Source of the DNA: Elmis aenea
Lineage: Eukaryota > Arthropoda > Insecta > Coleoptera > Elmidae
Length of the DNA: 64,000 nt
Assembly: GCA_947652605.1 (NCBI GenBank)
Contig: OX393581.1
Span: forward strand, 33,350,788-33,414,787
Reading direction: 5' to 3'
Shown: positions 22,504 to 34,786 of the stretch, in pieces
Numbering within the stretch: the first letter of the stretch is position 1
How the letters are laid out: each line of letters starts with the position of its first letter
Program-made: the position numbers and the translations under genes
The notes under the pieces: generated by a model
The model's input: the letters and a program-made list of their open reading frames with translations, nothing else
Databases searched by the model: none
Told to the model about the DNA's origin: nothing

Positions 22504-25500
22504 AATTAACAACAAATCATCACTTTAAGTATTGTATTTAGTTCTTTAGGTTATTTATACTAAATGTATAATAGATAACCATTTAATAATATCTATCCTG
22601 TTATTATCATTGATTGATTAATATACAATATTTTTATGCATTTGTCATGAAAACATTTAGTAATTAAAATTAAATATATTTTTTAAATCATTATTTACCA
22701 ATATATTTTTTTTTGTATAGGCACTTTAAATGTTTTATGTTAGCCACTTGATAGTTCTTTTTAAAAAGTTTGTTTTAAAATCGATGCAACTTGCACAATG
22801 CAACAACAATTTACAAACAATTTTTTGAATAATAAAATATGTAAGTATTAGGTAAAGGTTTTTTTGTTTTAGTGGAAACAAATGTAAAATCCCGAAATGG
22901 AAGCGTAACAAGCTTAGCTTTATTTTCATTTTTTATTTTAAAAACAAAGCTTTAACCAGCCTTTAACTTGACCCTCTGTTACTGACCAAATGAATGAGGG
23001 TCAGGTTAAAGAATACTTAAAGCTTCTTCTTTTAAATGAAAACAAACGTAAAATCCCGAAATGGAAGCGCTAACAAGCTTTTTTGTACTCTTGCCACCTC
23101 ACTGTAGTAAATGCTAGGATTTACGGGTGAAACCTAAGATTTACCAGTAAGATGACATATCGATGACCACCAGAACCGGTCCTAGGGTTTGGGGGGCTGT
23201 GTGCGAAAACAAATGCGGGGCCGGATATATACCAGTAGATACCATGTTTTGCACATCAATCTTAAACTGATTTTAAAATTTAGTCTGTATTAAAGTTCTG
23301 CTTACTGTATTTTCTGTGTAGCAGAGATAATGAAGTTGTAAAATGAAAACCATAACTAATTCGTTAACATTACAGAAAATTAAACTGGCGTAACAACTGA
23401 TAAAGAAATTGAACAGTATGTAGAAATACCTCACGAAAATATCTAGAATGTAACAATTTAAAAACTTTAAACGTTGTGTCAGTATCGCTTGTCGTTAGTA
23501 AAAAGTTGAGATATGGACAAGTGGAACTTTCGTTTTCTTTTGAGGCTCGCAGACAAACTTGGACGGAATACATAATGTGGCCACCACAACTTTTATCTTC
23601 TGCAACTATTCACATACGCGGACTAAATTACAGCCTTTTTTATGTCAGTTTAGTAATCAAATTATGGGAGATTTGTTTGAGTCGTATCGTGACTAGTTTT
23701 TGTTTTACGAAAAGGACAACCGATGAATACAAATCGTGGTATTTTACAAATGTGTCAGACATATACTAGCTTATGTTGTCAAAGGATGTATGCAGAGTTA
23801 AAGTTTGCAAAGTATTCTTTTAAGATAACATTTTAGTCTTAATGTGCCCGTAAAATAATGGTATTTACGGATTAATTAGTGATTTAAAAACAAACTGCTT
23901 TTTGTTACTAAATTCATTGCACATTACCAACAAAAAATTCGTAAGTCTGTAAATTTGAGTTTGATTTTGGTACGATAATTGCTAAAAATCCCTTTTCATG
24001 CTAATACGAGAACTAAAAATACTAGAGTTTATGCACTTTTAACTTCACTTTAATTTATCATAATTTGCTTATTCATTTCCAAGTCTAACGATAAGTATTC
24101 GTTTAAAGTAATGTTGCTTTCTTTAGTTTTTTTTTAACTGTTTGCTTTTCTGTTTTTACATTATTTTTTCCATTTTTGTAAAACTGCTTTTTAATCTTTG
24201 ACTTTTCGATTTTTCTTCCAATATTTGGTTTATTTGCTAACTATAATGTATGTACAACAATGTTCTTATCACTGTAAATAAATACAGTATCCCTCCTTCT
24301 TTTTTAGTTTCAGGTTAAAAGCTTTAAATTGCATTACTGTTTCGTTCCTTCTCATTTAAATATTTTTACTGATGAAAATTTACTTAATTTCTTAGTCTAT
24401 GCGTTTTAAAACCAAACATATTTAGATGGTACTGTTCTAATTGGAAAACTTGTTTAATTTCAAATTTGGAAGAATAAATTGAAGAAATTTCATCATATTT
24501 TTATTGCTATTCAACTAATTAAATTTTAGTTCGACTTCATGATGATTCAATATATTTTGTGCCAACAGTCGTTTCATTAACTTGAAAATTAATGGAATTA
24601 AAATATTGATAGTCATTTGTTTGGTATGTGAGGAAGTAGCGTTGACGAATTAATTCCTTTAAGCTGCTGTTTTAGTTAATCCGTTTTTGGAAAAAAGCAA
24701 TTTGTGATTTGTGACTTTTAAATATTAAACAATTATATGCTGTATGCTCTTTCGATATGTGTGTTTTTTTTTTTAAATTGCATAGCTAAATTAATACATA
24801 TCACGTATAAGTAGTTTAGTTTCGCTTGAGCTTCCCACATAAAGCCGTTAATTTGGTATGTCAAGTGCACGGTAGCGGTTACTGGTACACTGGGTAACTA
24901 ATCTGCTGTAACACTTCATTTGTCTTTTTTACTTAGTTTGTAAAATAATAGTGCAACAGAAACAACAGTTCTTAAGTGAAACAGTTGAAGTGTAAAATAC
25001 TGTTTGTTGTACCAATACTTCAGTTTTGTTTTTCCTCTAGCAGATTTCGAAACAACTCAACACTTCCTCGTTGCAAGTAATGAAATCTTGATTGATCAAC
25101 CCAATTAACCTGGTATTGTTCTTAATAAAATTGCGATTAGCATGGCGTTTTAATATCTTCTTTGTGTAAATGTAATAAGGAAGTCGATGCATCAATTTTG
25201 AAAGAATGTGTAACTGTATAAAAAAAATTAAATTGCACACCTTGTTACGCATATTTTGCTTTAAAGGCTGTGTGACACGATGCCAAAAATCTTGGTATTA
25301 AAATTAAGCATCAATTTTTGTTCTTTATCGATTTTTAATTTCATATTGGTCAGTCACGAATTCAGCTTTTTTTTTGGTTTAATATATTTTGAATATAGGT
25401 ATTTTGTTTTCTATGGCAATGCTGATATCGTAAAAATATTTTTTTTTGTGATTTTTGGCTATTTTTAAAGTGGCATCTAATTAGTTTTTGTGACAGACGT

Positions 25501-25740
25501 TCGTCTGTTCTGGACCATCATTAACTTTATTAATTATTATGGGCGTCATATTGGATTTTTGCATTAGATGATAGTATTGAAATGCAATGAAATAACTTTT
25601 TTTAAAACTCCTATTTCATGAGCAATCTGCCCAAGGGCAATGACCTCACGTTAGGCACAGTTGACATTTGTGGCCCAGCTCCAGTGAACATCACAACCTA
25701 AATATTACTACTATTTTTTTTATAGTTCTGTCAGTTAACT
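22504..25740. other. AT-rich DNA with a short local duplication
   Basis: ACAAAYGTAAAATCCCGAAA plus flanks occurs at about 22874-22922 and again at 23035-23081, a direct repeat of ~45 bp about 160 bp apart. A hAT-like GC patch (CCGGTCCTAGGGTTTGGGGGG) is at about 23174 without a visible partner end. Overlapping frames on both strands at 23370-23769 look like chance. The rest is featureless. Confidence 0.4.
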
Positions 25741-26085
25741 GCTAATCTATTATTCTATAATCTATAGTACTGGTTGCCTGTTGTTGCTTATCTAAATCTG
25801 TTAGGTCGAAGGGTGACCACCTTTTAACCCTCCTTACTTTATTACACTGCACAAACACCTGACTACTGGCTAGCACATTAGGGTGCACTGCAACTCTATC
25901 ACGATATTTTTTGCTGAACTGCACAATCAACTTCTTAATCGAGTAATTGGAATGTCCCGTTGAATAACGCCGTTGGGTATGTAAACATTGGTCCTTCAAG
26001 CCGGATTTGAACCAGCGACTATAGTCGCCCGTCGTAGCGAAAACGTGGAAACTACTTGTTGCCCATTCTGAGCCTCTAATTTGGG
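25741..26085 (-). repeat. Possible tRNA-derived SINE with B-box
   Basis: On the minus strand near 26030-25998 is a T-arm-like stem GCTGG-TTCAAAT-CCGGC containing a pol III B-box (GGTTCAAATCC). About 60 nt before it is GGCTCAGAATGGG, loosely like an A-box. A GCGACTATAGTCGC palindrome lies between. The acceptor strand TTGAAGG has no partner CCTTCAA upstream, so it is not a functional tRNA. The downstream 250 bp would be the SINE body; its end is a guess. Confidence 0.4.
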
Positions 26086-27514
26086 ATACCTTTTACTTTG
26101 TTAGTCCGTGTTAAGATGAAATAATCTCAATACCTATGTAAAAATTTGTTATTCAAAATGCGATAGACACTTTTTTGAATATGTATATACCTGGCGAAAA
26201 GTCATTTTGTGACCACATCAGCTAAATTTTAAGCAAGCACTCGTTTAAATCCTCATTTTCCACAAATCGTACGTCCTAAGTACTATTGTTAATATATTAG
26301 CATTTGACAGTTATTGCATTGCATGCTAACTTCATATTTCTATAAAAGACAATCCATCGTCCGTAAACAGAAAATGAACTATTAGAAATATTGCACACTT
26401 AAAGGTAATTATCAAGATAACAAACGTACTTACGTACTCGTTTAGCACAAGTAAGCAAGACATTTTTTCTGTTTAAACGATTTCTACACGAGCTCGTTAA
26501 TTTTGTTACGTTCTCTTATTACACCAACCGCCCACATGCATACATCAAACTTTGTATGAAATGGTTCTTAACGACTTTAATTTAAATTTAGCAAGCACTG
26601 AAAGTGAGTTTCTTGGCGTTGTTTGTAAATATACTCACGAACTATATACGTGAAAGATAAGGAAACATTAAAAGTAATTATTTTTGATTAAAATCTGATT
26701 TACTATTCTTCCAATCTGGTAAAAGGAAATCAACAAACTAACTAAGCAGTACAGTTTTAGCTTTTTAGGTAAAGCACGAGCCAATTTTTGTATCTTAAAT
26801 GGTAGAGTTATTGTTTACAGTTGCAACTAATAACGTTTTACTTCCAATTAGCTAACTTGGCCGTTTTAGAAGTTTCAGGAAATTGCAAGATGTATTGCGC
26901 TTCGCTTATAATTAAAACGTAATGCGCTATCTTCAAGATACTGCCAATTTGCCGGTTCAATAAATATTTAATGCACATTTTTCGCCTTTCTACTGCCGGT
27001 AGCTGGTGATCGTTTGGTTTTACTCTTCGAAATTTCGTATAATGAAGAAATATAGCAATCTCTTTAAATAGTCGTAGCGTCGATACCTGCTGAAAGAAAA
27101 TCGAATAAAAGTTTTTAACTAAATTATATTCAGTTTTTGATAGGATGTTTTATAATATTGTATGAACCGTTTATTATAGAAGCGGTGTAAGTCCATTTTT
27201 GAATAAATTCAGAAGACAAATAATTTACATATAATTTAGTGTGAACTTTTTATTTACAGTTTATAGTTTAAAATATCCACACGCTATGAAACACGAAAAT
27301 CTAGGGATTTACAAAAAACAAACTTTTAAGCATAAGGTAATCTGCAAAAAGTTAATACATTTACAGAATAAACAATGGTATTTTCTGTCTTAATTTTATT
27401 TATAAACAAATCTGAACTACACAACATAATTTAAGTGAAATTAATACTAAAATAATTTAATGATTTTTACAATTCAATAATTATAAAAATGGTGTAAATC
27501 TATAAATCCTTATA
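26086..27514. other. AT-rich sequence, no gene seen
   Basis: No coding or repeat signal detected. Confidence 0.5.
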
Positions 27515-28060
27515 CAGGGTGTCCCAGATAACATTTACAGCATGGGAATAGCGCTTATTATAGGAGATACATGTTTGTTTAAATTGGATGAATTATTTCG
27601 TAGTATGAGAGGAGCCACAATAAATTTTTAAAAGTACAAAATTTCTCATACTTCAGATGTTATAGCAAAGAATATGAAAATGTTGAATTGTTTTTTCTTT
27701 TAATCATTAGATCAATTTTATTAGTACCTTCTGAAGGTACCGTTTAATGTAAAATGTCACTTACCATTTTCGAGATATTACCCCTAATTTGATTTCTTAT
27801 GGGCCGTGGCTATGAAATAGTGAAATGTATTTTTCTTTCTTTTTAATGAGATATTACTTGCTATATCTATTTTAATAAATAAGTCACAAAATTAAGAAAA
27901 ATCGTATTTTACCATCTAGTATTAAGCTATCTACGAAAATAAAAATGAAAAACAACTAATTAAATGTCAAATGACAGTATCAATTGTCTGCGGTATCAGT
28001 TATAAGACTTTTATAGTATTGTTGTGTAATTCAATAGTCGTTGCAGGATTTATTATAATT

Positions 28061-28195
28061 ATGGCTACATTTAAAAATTATGAAAAACTTGCCATAAAAA
28101 CTGTGTAGAAGCTGAGAGAATTTACCTAGAGCTGTATCCCGAGAGAAGGTAACGAAGTGCGCGGAATTACAGAATTTTGGAAATAAATTTAAAAG
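28061..28195 (+). pseudogene. Frameshifted DUF4817-like transposon N-terminus
   Basis: An ATG at 28061 opens MATFKNYEKLAI and meets a stop after 15 codons. The +1-shifted frame then reads AERIYLELYPERR and, past a stop, RSARNYRILE. This resembles the insect DUF4817 helix-turn-helix (AARLYxExYPxRRxPxxxxFxxLE), which occurs at the N-terminus of many transposon-encoded proteins, often ahead of a DDE_3-type nuclease. The expected start methionine, motif order and position just inside the left arm all agree. At least one frameshift and two stops make it inactive, and no DDE segment was seen. The match is short, so the family call rests on pattern recognition. Confidence 0.5.
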
Positions 28196-28393
28196 AATAT
28201 GATTTCTTTGAGAAATCAACAAAAAATCCAAAACAAATTAATGGAGAATTAAAATTATCTGTTTTTACACAGTTTGTATTGTGACAAAGCATGTAGCCTC
28301 TCAACATGTCAAATTTTTTATTAGTTGTAAATGTGCTTATAATTTATTACATTATAACAATTTTTTTACAAAGACTTTGAATTGCACAACAAT

Positions 28394-29061
28394 CAGTAGC
28401 GTAGCAAGGGGGGGGGCGGTCCGCCCCGGGTGGCACATTTTTTTGGGGTGGCACTTTTAGTCTACCCAAATGGGTTAAAAATGAAAATCTCGGGGTAATG
28501 AAGGATCAGTAGATGTAATAATCAGTACAGGCTTTGGCGCTTTTAAATTCATAAAAATTAATTTAAAAAAAGGAATTCTTATCGAAGTTAGAGGATAAAA
28601 CGGGCAACTTGACCTTGGAAATTCCAAGTTCCGAATAAAATTTATGATACGGTACCAACCATTCAATAAAATTATGAAACAATTCATTTATTTTAGGCAT
28701 TAAATTCCATGCAGTTTTAAACTCTCTTGTAACAGGAATTTTTCACCCTTATTAAAAATAATTTCGTGGGAGTGGGGGCGATCTGATTAAGGAAAATAAA
28801 AATCAGAAAAGGTTCTACTGTAAAACTGTAATTTTGGAAGATGGTTAAGTATTCTATATTATCTAGCTTTGCATTAAAACGCGTTTGAACGTCTAAAATT
28901 TAAAAAAATTCGCCTGCGGCGCAATTTGTTTACCCCCCCCCCCACAGATTTGTGTCGATCTCTGCTTGGTTTTGGAAAAATCAAAAGTTAGCGACCCTTA
29001 TATATAGAGGCGGCAAATTCAGGGACCGCCCCGGGCGGCACAAACCCTAGCTACGCCACTG
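28394..29061 (+). mobile_element. hAT-like element CAGTAGCGTAGC...GCTACGCCACTG (668 bp)
   Basis: Left end CAGTAGCGTAGCAAGGGGGG; right end ACCCTAGCTACGCCACTG, complementary over ~12 bp. Flanks are ACAACAAT (28386-28393) and GCAACAAT (29062-29069), a 7/8 match to an 8-bp duplication. G/C homopolymers lie next to both ends (GGGGGGGGG, CCCCCCCCCC). It is nested inside 27515-29616. A truncated inverted copy is at about 43508-44061. Non-coding. Confidence 0.8.
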
Positions 29062-29616
29062 GCAACAATACTATAAAATTCCAACAAATGATGCCACAGA
29101 CAATTGATACTGTCATTTGACATTTAATTAGTTGTTTTTTGTTTTTAGTTTCATAAATAGCTTGGTAAATGATTGGTAAAATACGATTTTTCTTAATTTT
29201 GTAACCTATTTATAAAAAAAGATGTAGCAAGTAATATCTCATTAAAAAGAGAAAGAACAGCACATTTAACTATTACATAGCCAACTTCACGGACCATAAG
29301 AAAAAATGAAATTAGGGGTCATATCTCAAAAATGGTAAATAATAAAAAAAAATCTAAATAACATTCTACATTAAAAAGTACCTTAAGAAAGTACTAATAA
29401 AATTGATTTAATGAATAAAACAAAAAAGTTATGAGAGAAAAAATAAATTCAACATTTTCATATTTTTTGGTTCTGAAGTACCTACAAGGATTTTTGTACC
29501 TTTAAAATTTGATTGGAATACTCTCATACTTGGAAATAATTCATCTAAGTAAAGCAAACTTGTATATCTTTTAATAAGCGAGATCCCCATACTGGAAATG
29601 TTATCTAGAACAAATA

Positions 29617-31222
29617 TATTGGTTTAGTGAATTTGAAAAAAATAATTGATGAATGAATTTATATACACTTAAATTTACAGAAACGTGAGCAAACTTAGTA
29701 GACTTTTTTACTATTTTTAAATTGACTGAAATGCCAACCATCCAGTATTTTGAAAACACCATAAAAATAAATTTACACCATTCTCATAATAAATAATTTT
29801 GGATTGAAGACATGTGTATAAGATAATGTTTAGTAATTGTTAATATGTTATTTATGTTTTTTGTATTTGAAACTTGGGCTCCTTTCTAAAAATAATTTAA
29901 ATGCTTGTACTTGCTTAAATTTTAACCTGGAATTGGGTGTAGCAAACTTAATGAACAAAAGTAAAACGTAATTTAATTAATTTTATAGATATAATTAACG
30001 CGTTAAAATGTGGTATCGTACATTAAATTACAGATAAATTACTTATAGGCGAACAAATTAATGTATCAACCTAATTTACAGATTAAAAATGTAATTCCAA
30101 ACCCACAAAAAAGTTTACCTATTTAGTAATAAAATATATTTAAGATAATTTATATGCAATTATAGCTGTTTTTGTTATTGTTATGCAAAGGCAACTTGCA
30201 TTTAAGAACGAATTACAAATTAATGTTTCGGTTTTACCAAGAAAAAGCTGTTGTAATTAGCGAAACACAATTAATTTTCCGTCTTTACGTAATTCAAAGA
30301 CACACTGTTAACGCAATTATTTGGCACTTTTTAGAGATAAAATGTTTGTGTGATTACCTAATAATGTCAAAAATTGTTTAATACTTTCAAAAAACATATA
30401 TTGTCAAAAATTTACAAACCTTGAACATAGAAATTGCAATTTGACCAAATTATTTATTTCATTATTGATTATTTTCTGTAAAGTTCATGGGTATTGTATG
30501 TTTTGACCACTCTCAATAATTTAGACTCACTGAAGATAGTGGTCAGATAGCGATAAACGTGAAATTGTACCGTGATTAATCTTAATGCTCGATTTTATCT
30601 TCTACAAATTAGATGATGTATAATTGGAATACATTTGCATCTTCGATCGGAAACCATTTATAAACGACTGGTTGGGAGCAAAAATAATCATGGAATTTTA
30701 GTTGGACGGCGACATTTGTTCAAATTTGCTTCGCTACATGATACTAATTAATTAAATTTGGATTTATTTTACATCTTAGGTCAGTTTTTTAAACCTGTTT
30801 GTAAAAATTAAATTGAGCGGTTTATATGCTTCCTTAAATTTTAATTAAAGTCTTGTCATTTGTCAATAATTTAACTAATATGTGGCCCAATTCAGCCACA
30901 ATGGACAATAAATTGTGGCAATGCCTAAAAACTGAAATAATTGGTTTATCTCTTTTTCTTGGAATTCGGTAATTTCCTTACAGTACTCTGGATGTCAGAT
31001 TAGTTGACTTAAATACTTTTTCTTCAACTCGTACTTATTACAGTAATTCTTTATTTATAGACCTCAAAAGTTAAACGGACATGAATTTTTGTCGTTCCTC
31101 TTAACAATTTATTTATTAAACCCTTTAAATCAGTACTATTTTATTTCCATTTGAAAGCCCTTAAGCTATAACTGGTTCATTTTAATATATTAACCTTTTT
31201 TACATTTTGTTTCAGTTATAAG
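29617..31222. other. AT-rich sequence, no gene seen
   Basis: No feature supported on either strand. Confidence 0.5.
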
Positions 31223-31639
31223 CAGGGGTTTGGAGCAGTTCAATTTTTTAATTCCTCCGCTCCGGCATCAAAATGCCTGCTCCAGCTCCGCTCCATGCTT
31301 CAAATATTGTTAACATTTTTAAAATAAGTTTTTTAATTAAAAAATATGTTTTTAAAAACAAAGTTTTAATTTTATCGGATATGTGGAAGTTCGTCAAAAA
31401 TTATAATATTTTACCCTACCAAACAAGTAAAGTTAAATAAATGTTTGAAAGAACAAATTATTGATCTTCAAAGATTAAAAAAAGTAGTTTTTTAAAAATT
31501 GTACATAATAAACTGGAGCAGTGGAGCAGTCAAAATTATTTGCTCCGGACTCCGCTCCTGCTCCGAGCAAAAACCCATTGCTCCACTGCTCCGTTCTCCA
31601 GCTCCGTGCTCCAGCTTCGTGCTCCGCTCCAAACCCCTG
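31223..31639 (+). mobile_element. GGAGC-rich hAT MITE, copy 5 (417 bp)
   Basis: Starts CAGGGGTTTGGAGCAG and ends CGCTCCAAACCCCTG. It is preceded by GTTATAAG (31215-31222) and followed by GTTTAAG, an imperfect duplication with one base changed or lost. Internal order matches copies 1 and 3: TTTTATCGGATATGTGGAAG, then TGATCTTCAAAG, then CTGGAGCAGTGGAGCAG. Non-coding. Confidence 0.9.
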
Positions 31640-32551
31640 GTTTAAGTTTGGAATAAAGACGTAATAATTAGTAGTTTTGTATTTGTTTTGAGGGAAACTC
31701 ATTGATCACTTTTGTAATTGATACAAATGTCAGGTCCACGAATTCTGATGAGTTCTAGAATTCTTAAAGCGTGTAATTTTCAGGATCACAAAAGCAGAAC
31801 ATTTTAGAGAAAATAACAAGAAAGTTTTTGTTTCGAAATTGCGCTAAAGGCGTCGTATAAGATTTCCACTGACAATTAAAATACAAAGTTTTACTGACTT
31901 CTATTTTATAAAGTTAAGAAGCTAATTTGTCGGAAGTATTTTGTTTGCACGAAAGTAAAGCTTCAACGAGTATAATTTTTTTAAATTTCAAAGTAAGATT
32001 TCGTTACACATTAAGTGCCAAGAATATTTGCAAATAAAGATTGTATTTTACTTTTAACTTTGTTTTGGTCATCTTAAAAACGGTTTCCCTGTCTTATACT
32101 TCCCCCATTTCTAGTTACTGGTCCTTTACGTAAAGTTAGTGTAAAATTGAAAATGGTTGTGTGCATTTAATAGTTACTCGCACGAACTTCTTTGGATAAT
32201 AAGATAATTAAATAAGTAGAGAATATTCTTTTAATAATTTTGCACTCCACGGGTTATGAAGAGGACCAAAAATAACTGCATGTACGACCGGAAAATATAT
32301 TCGTTGGACAACAAAAAATGCGTAAAAATACGGTACACTATGATTTGCATGGGTCAATTCAGTAATATAAATTCTGTATTAATGGAGTAACATCCTGTTT
32401 AACTAACAACAAATCCCTGTGTTTCTTCTTCTGTAATAAACGAATCGGTTATCGTTAAATTTAATTATGCCAATAGTTTAAATTATTGAAATACTAGTTT
32501 ACTTTTCACTGTTACTCTAATTTTTAGTATCTGGCTGCTCACATGACTATA
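31640..32551. other. AT-rich sequence, no gene seen
   Basis: Nothing recognised. Confidence 0.5.
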
Positions 32552-33534
32552 CCGGGTGTAAACAAAGTGTGGTACACCCCTTTTTTATCTTAAGTTTTAA
32601 TTTTAGATTAATGAAATTTTAGACATGTGTGCAAAAAAACGGATTTTTTAAGTACATGCACACAATAATTGTTTCACTTCTGGAAATTACCCCAACTTTG
32701 TTGTGTTAAATGGAACACCGTGTATATTTTTACATTTTTGGAAAGAGGAAGCGATTTTGGATACAACTGCACTATTTTGGTTAATTTTTATAACCTCAAA
32801 TAATTTTTGAACCAAAATTTAAATTTGTATTAAGTTTTAATTTAATGACTGTGTAATAATTTTTCTACCACCGCAATGACATACAAACACGTAAACAAGC
32901 ATTTTTTTTTCCACAGCGATCTTTGGTTTTGTTTTGAATGACACAGTCTACTGCGATTAACAGGATCTCTTAATAAATCTTTACATTAATTTAAAGTTTT
33001 TGAGCAGACTTTTAATAAAAATACAAGTTATTGGTATCGATGAATTCGTTAGAAGATGCTCCATTTAAATAACTGCTTGTACCACCATAGTTCCATTTAA
33101 AAAAATTGACTTTTTGCAAAAAACTGATTCTGCAACCTTCCAAACCGATTAAAGTTACCTAAATGTCAATTAAAATTTACAAAAACGTTTTTTGGACAAT
33201 TTTTGGCATAACAAAATTCAATTTATGCGGGTCACGGCACACTCAATAAAAAATTAAACTTTGGTTCAAAAATTATTGAAGTTATAAAAATTAACCAAAA
33301 TAGTGCAGTTGTATCCAAAATCGCTTCCTCTTTCCAAAAATGTAAAAATATACACGGTGTTCCATTTAACATAACAAAGTTGGGGTAATTTTCGGCGAAA
33401 CCGGATGTGAAACAATTGTGTGCATGTGCTCAAAAAACGAAGCTTTTTGTATTTATTGTAAGTCTAAAATTTCATTAATCTAAAATCAAAACTAAATAAA
33501 AAAAGGGGCTGTACCACACTTCATTTACAACCAG
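32552..33534. mobile_element. CCGGGTGTAAA element with ~280-bp inverted repeats (983 bp)
   Basis: TA|CCGGGTGTAAACAAAGTGTGG at the left mirrors CCACACTTCATTTACAACCAG|TA at the right. Arms share CCAAAATCGCTTCCTCTTTC (and complement), AAATGTAAAAATATACACGG and the mid-arm GGAACACCGTGTATA motif. A half-copy lies at 62757-63099. TA boundaries again suggest a Tc1/mariner-type duplication. No coding capacity. Confidence 0.85.
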
Positions 33535-34573
33535 TATAGGTACTGATAAAATTACACAATTAGTGATGTTAAAATTTAATAAGGGAACACATAGTTTTAG
33601 AACTACTTCATGTGAGGAAAACATCAAAAAACAAAGGAAGAAAGTAAAACTTTTAATGAATATAATTAAATCCTGTTGCTCTTAAATTATAAATAGGATC
33701 ATAAGAGTTTTTCATTTCTTCCATTTTAGGTTTTAAATGTCTTGTGTACTGCTTTATTAAAGATGAATAATGAAGGAAATAAGTAAAATCAAAATTAGTC
33801 ACTATAGACATATAGTATTATAAGTGCAATAATCGGCCGATTAGTCGCTAATCGGTTGATTTACTTATCGGTGCATCATTAATTTAGACCTAAATTCAAA
33901 ATAAGTGAAAATGTTATTCTTGTGTTTTTCTTTGAGTTCATGATCGCAGTGTTATAATGATGTTTAGTTGATAATGAACCAACAAAGAACAAAATAAGAG
34001 TAAAAAACTAGTCCAATTGCAAAATATTATTAAAATATAATTAATTAACTCATCTTGTTATTATTTTTTATTAGCGTGGCCTTCATTATACATAAAACTA
34101 AAATTTTTTTTGCAAAGCTGAACTGATATATCAAACGATAAATCCACTAATGCGTAGTTATTTAATAAACTTAAAAACCATTTAGTTAGGATCGTTTCAT
34201 TTTCTTTCTGCTCAGACAAATGTATTTTTCTCAAAACTTTATCGGTTTGTATTTCTGTTGGTTATTTGAAAATCTTCGTAATATATAAAACTGCATAAAA
34301 GTGTTTGTACTCTTGGCAACGATACCGCTGCAAGGAAAGATATTTATTGTTGCCATTTATTTTTATACAACTTCAACTTGTGAGGATTTCTTTGATATAT
34401 TACTGAGTCCAACCTCTAATAAGTACATAGAGATTGCGAGGTGTAATAATACAACGTACTTAATTGTTTAACGATGTCGTTCCTAACAACATTTTAATCG
34501 TGTTTCATTTATTCTCTGTTGAGGTTCTCCATAAATATAGGTTGCCATGAAGACCTCCCATTACTCTAACGTA
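33535..34573. other. AT-rich DNA with an AATCGG-type motif
   Basis: At about 33828-33882 the text ATAATCGGCCGATTAG ... TTTACTTATCGGTGCATCAT occurs; a relative is at about 50885-50968. It may be the end of a dispersed repeat. Otherwise featureless. Confidence 0.45.
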
Positions 34574-34786
34574 GTGTTTCTCAAAGTGTGGTCCGCGGAG
34601 CACTGGGGGTCCCTGAATCCTTCTGAAGGGGTCCTCCTAGCCTTTTTATACTGTTCGAAAATCATACAACTTTATTTGCTAGGCTGTTAAAAACAAAATA
34701 TTGCCTACAAAACAATTCATTGGAGTCCCCTGTGAGCTATCAATTTTGTAAGGGGTCCTTAAAGTAAAAAGTTTGAGAAACACTGC
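34574..34786. mobile_element. Short hAT-like MITE (213 bp)
   Basis: GTGTTTCTCAAAGTGTGG at the left pairs with AAGTTTGAGAAACACTGC at the right. CTAACGTA is duplicated at 34566-34573 and 34787-34794, a perfect 8-bp repeat. Inner GGGGGTCC and GGGGTCCTT repeats resemble the common insect family with CAGTGTTTCTCAAA ends. The left end lacks the CA expected by symmetry, so the boundary may be off by 1-2 bp. Non-coding. Confidence 0.75.

Larger units (their letters stand above)
27515..29616 (+). mobile_element. 2.1-kb Tc1/mariner-like element with long inverted repeats
   Basis: Starts TA|CAGGGTGTCCCAGATAAC. The right end (GTTATCTAGAAC then AAATATA) is a worn complement. Arms pair over several hundred bases: GCATGGGAATAGCGCTTATT with AATAAGCGAGATCCCCATAC, GAATTATTTCGTAGTATGAG with CTCATACTTGGAAATAATTC, and GACAGTATCAATTGTCTG with CAGACAATTGATACTGTC. 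Just inside the left arm is a frameshifted remnant of a DUF4817-like helix-turn-helix. An unrelated hAT element (28394-29061) sits in the middle. Most of the transposase is missing. Confidence 0.8.

Noticed and set aside
23370..23769. Overlapping frames on both strands (67 and 97 codons)
   Set aside because: Mutually antisense and without motif; neither is supported.
28394..29061. G/C homopolymer runs considered as quadruplex or assembly gaps
   Set aside because: They lie just inside the ends of a recognised hAT-like element and recur in its second copy, so they belong to the element.
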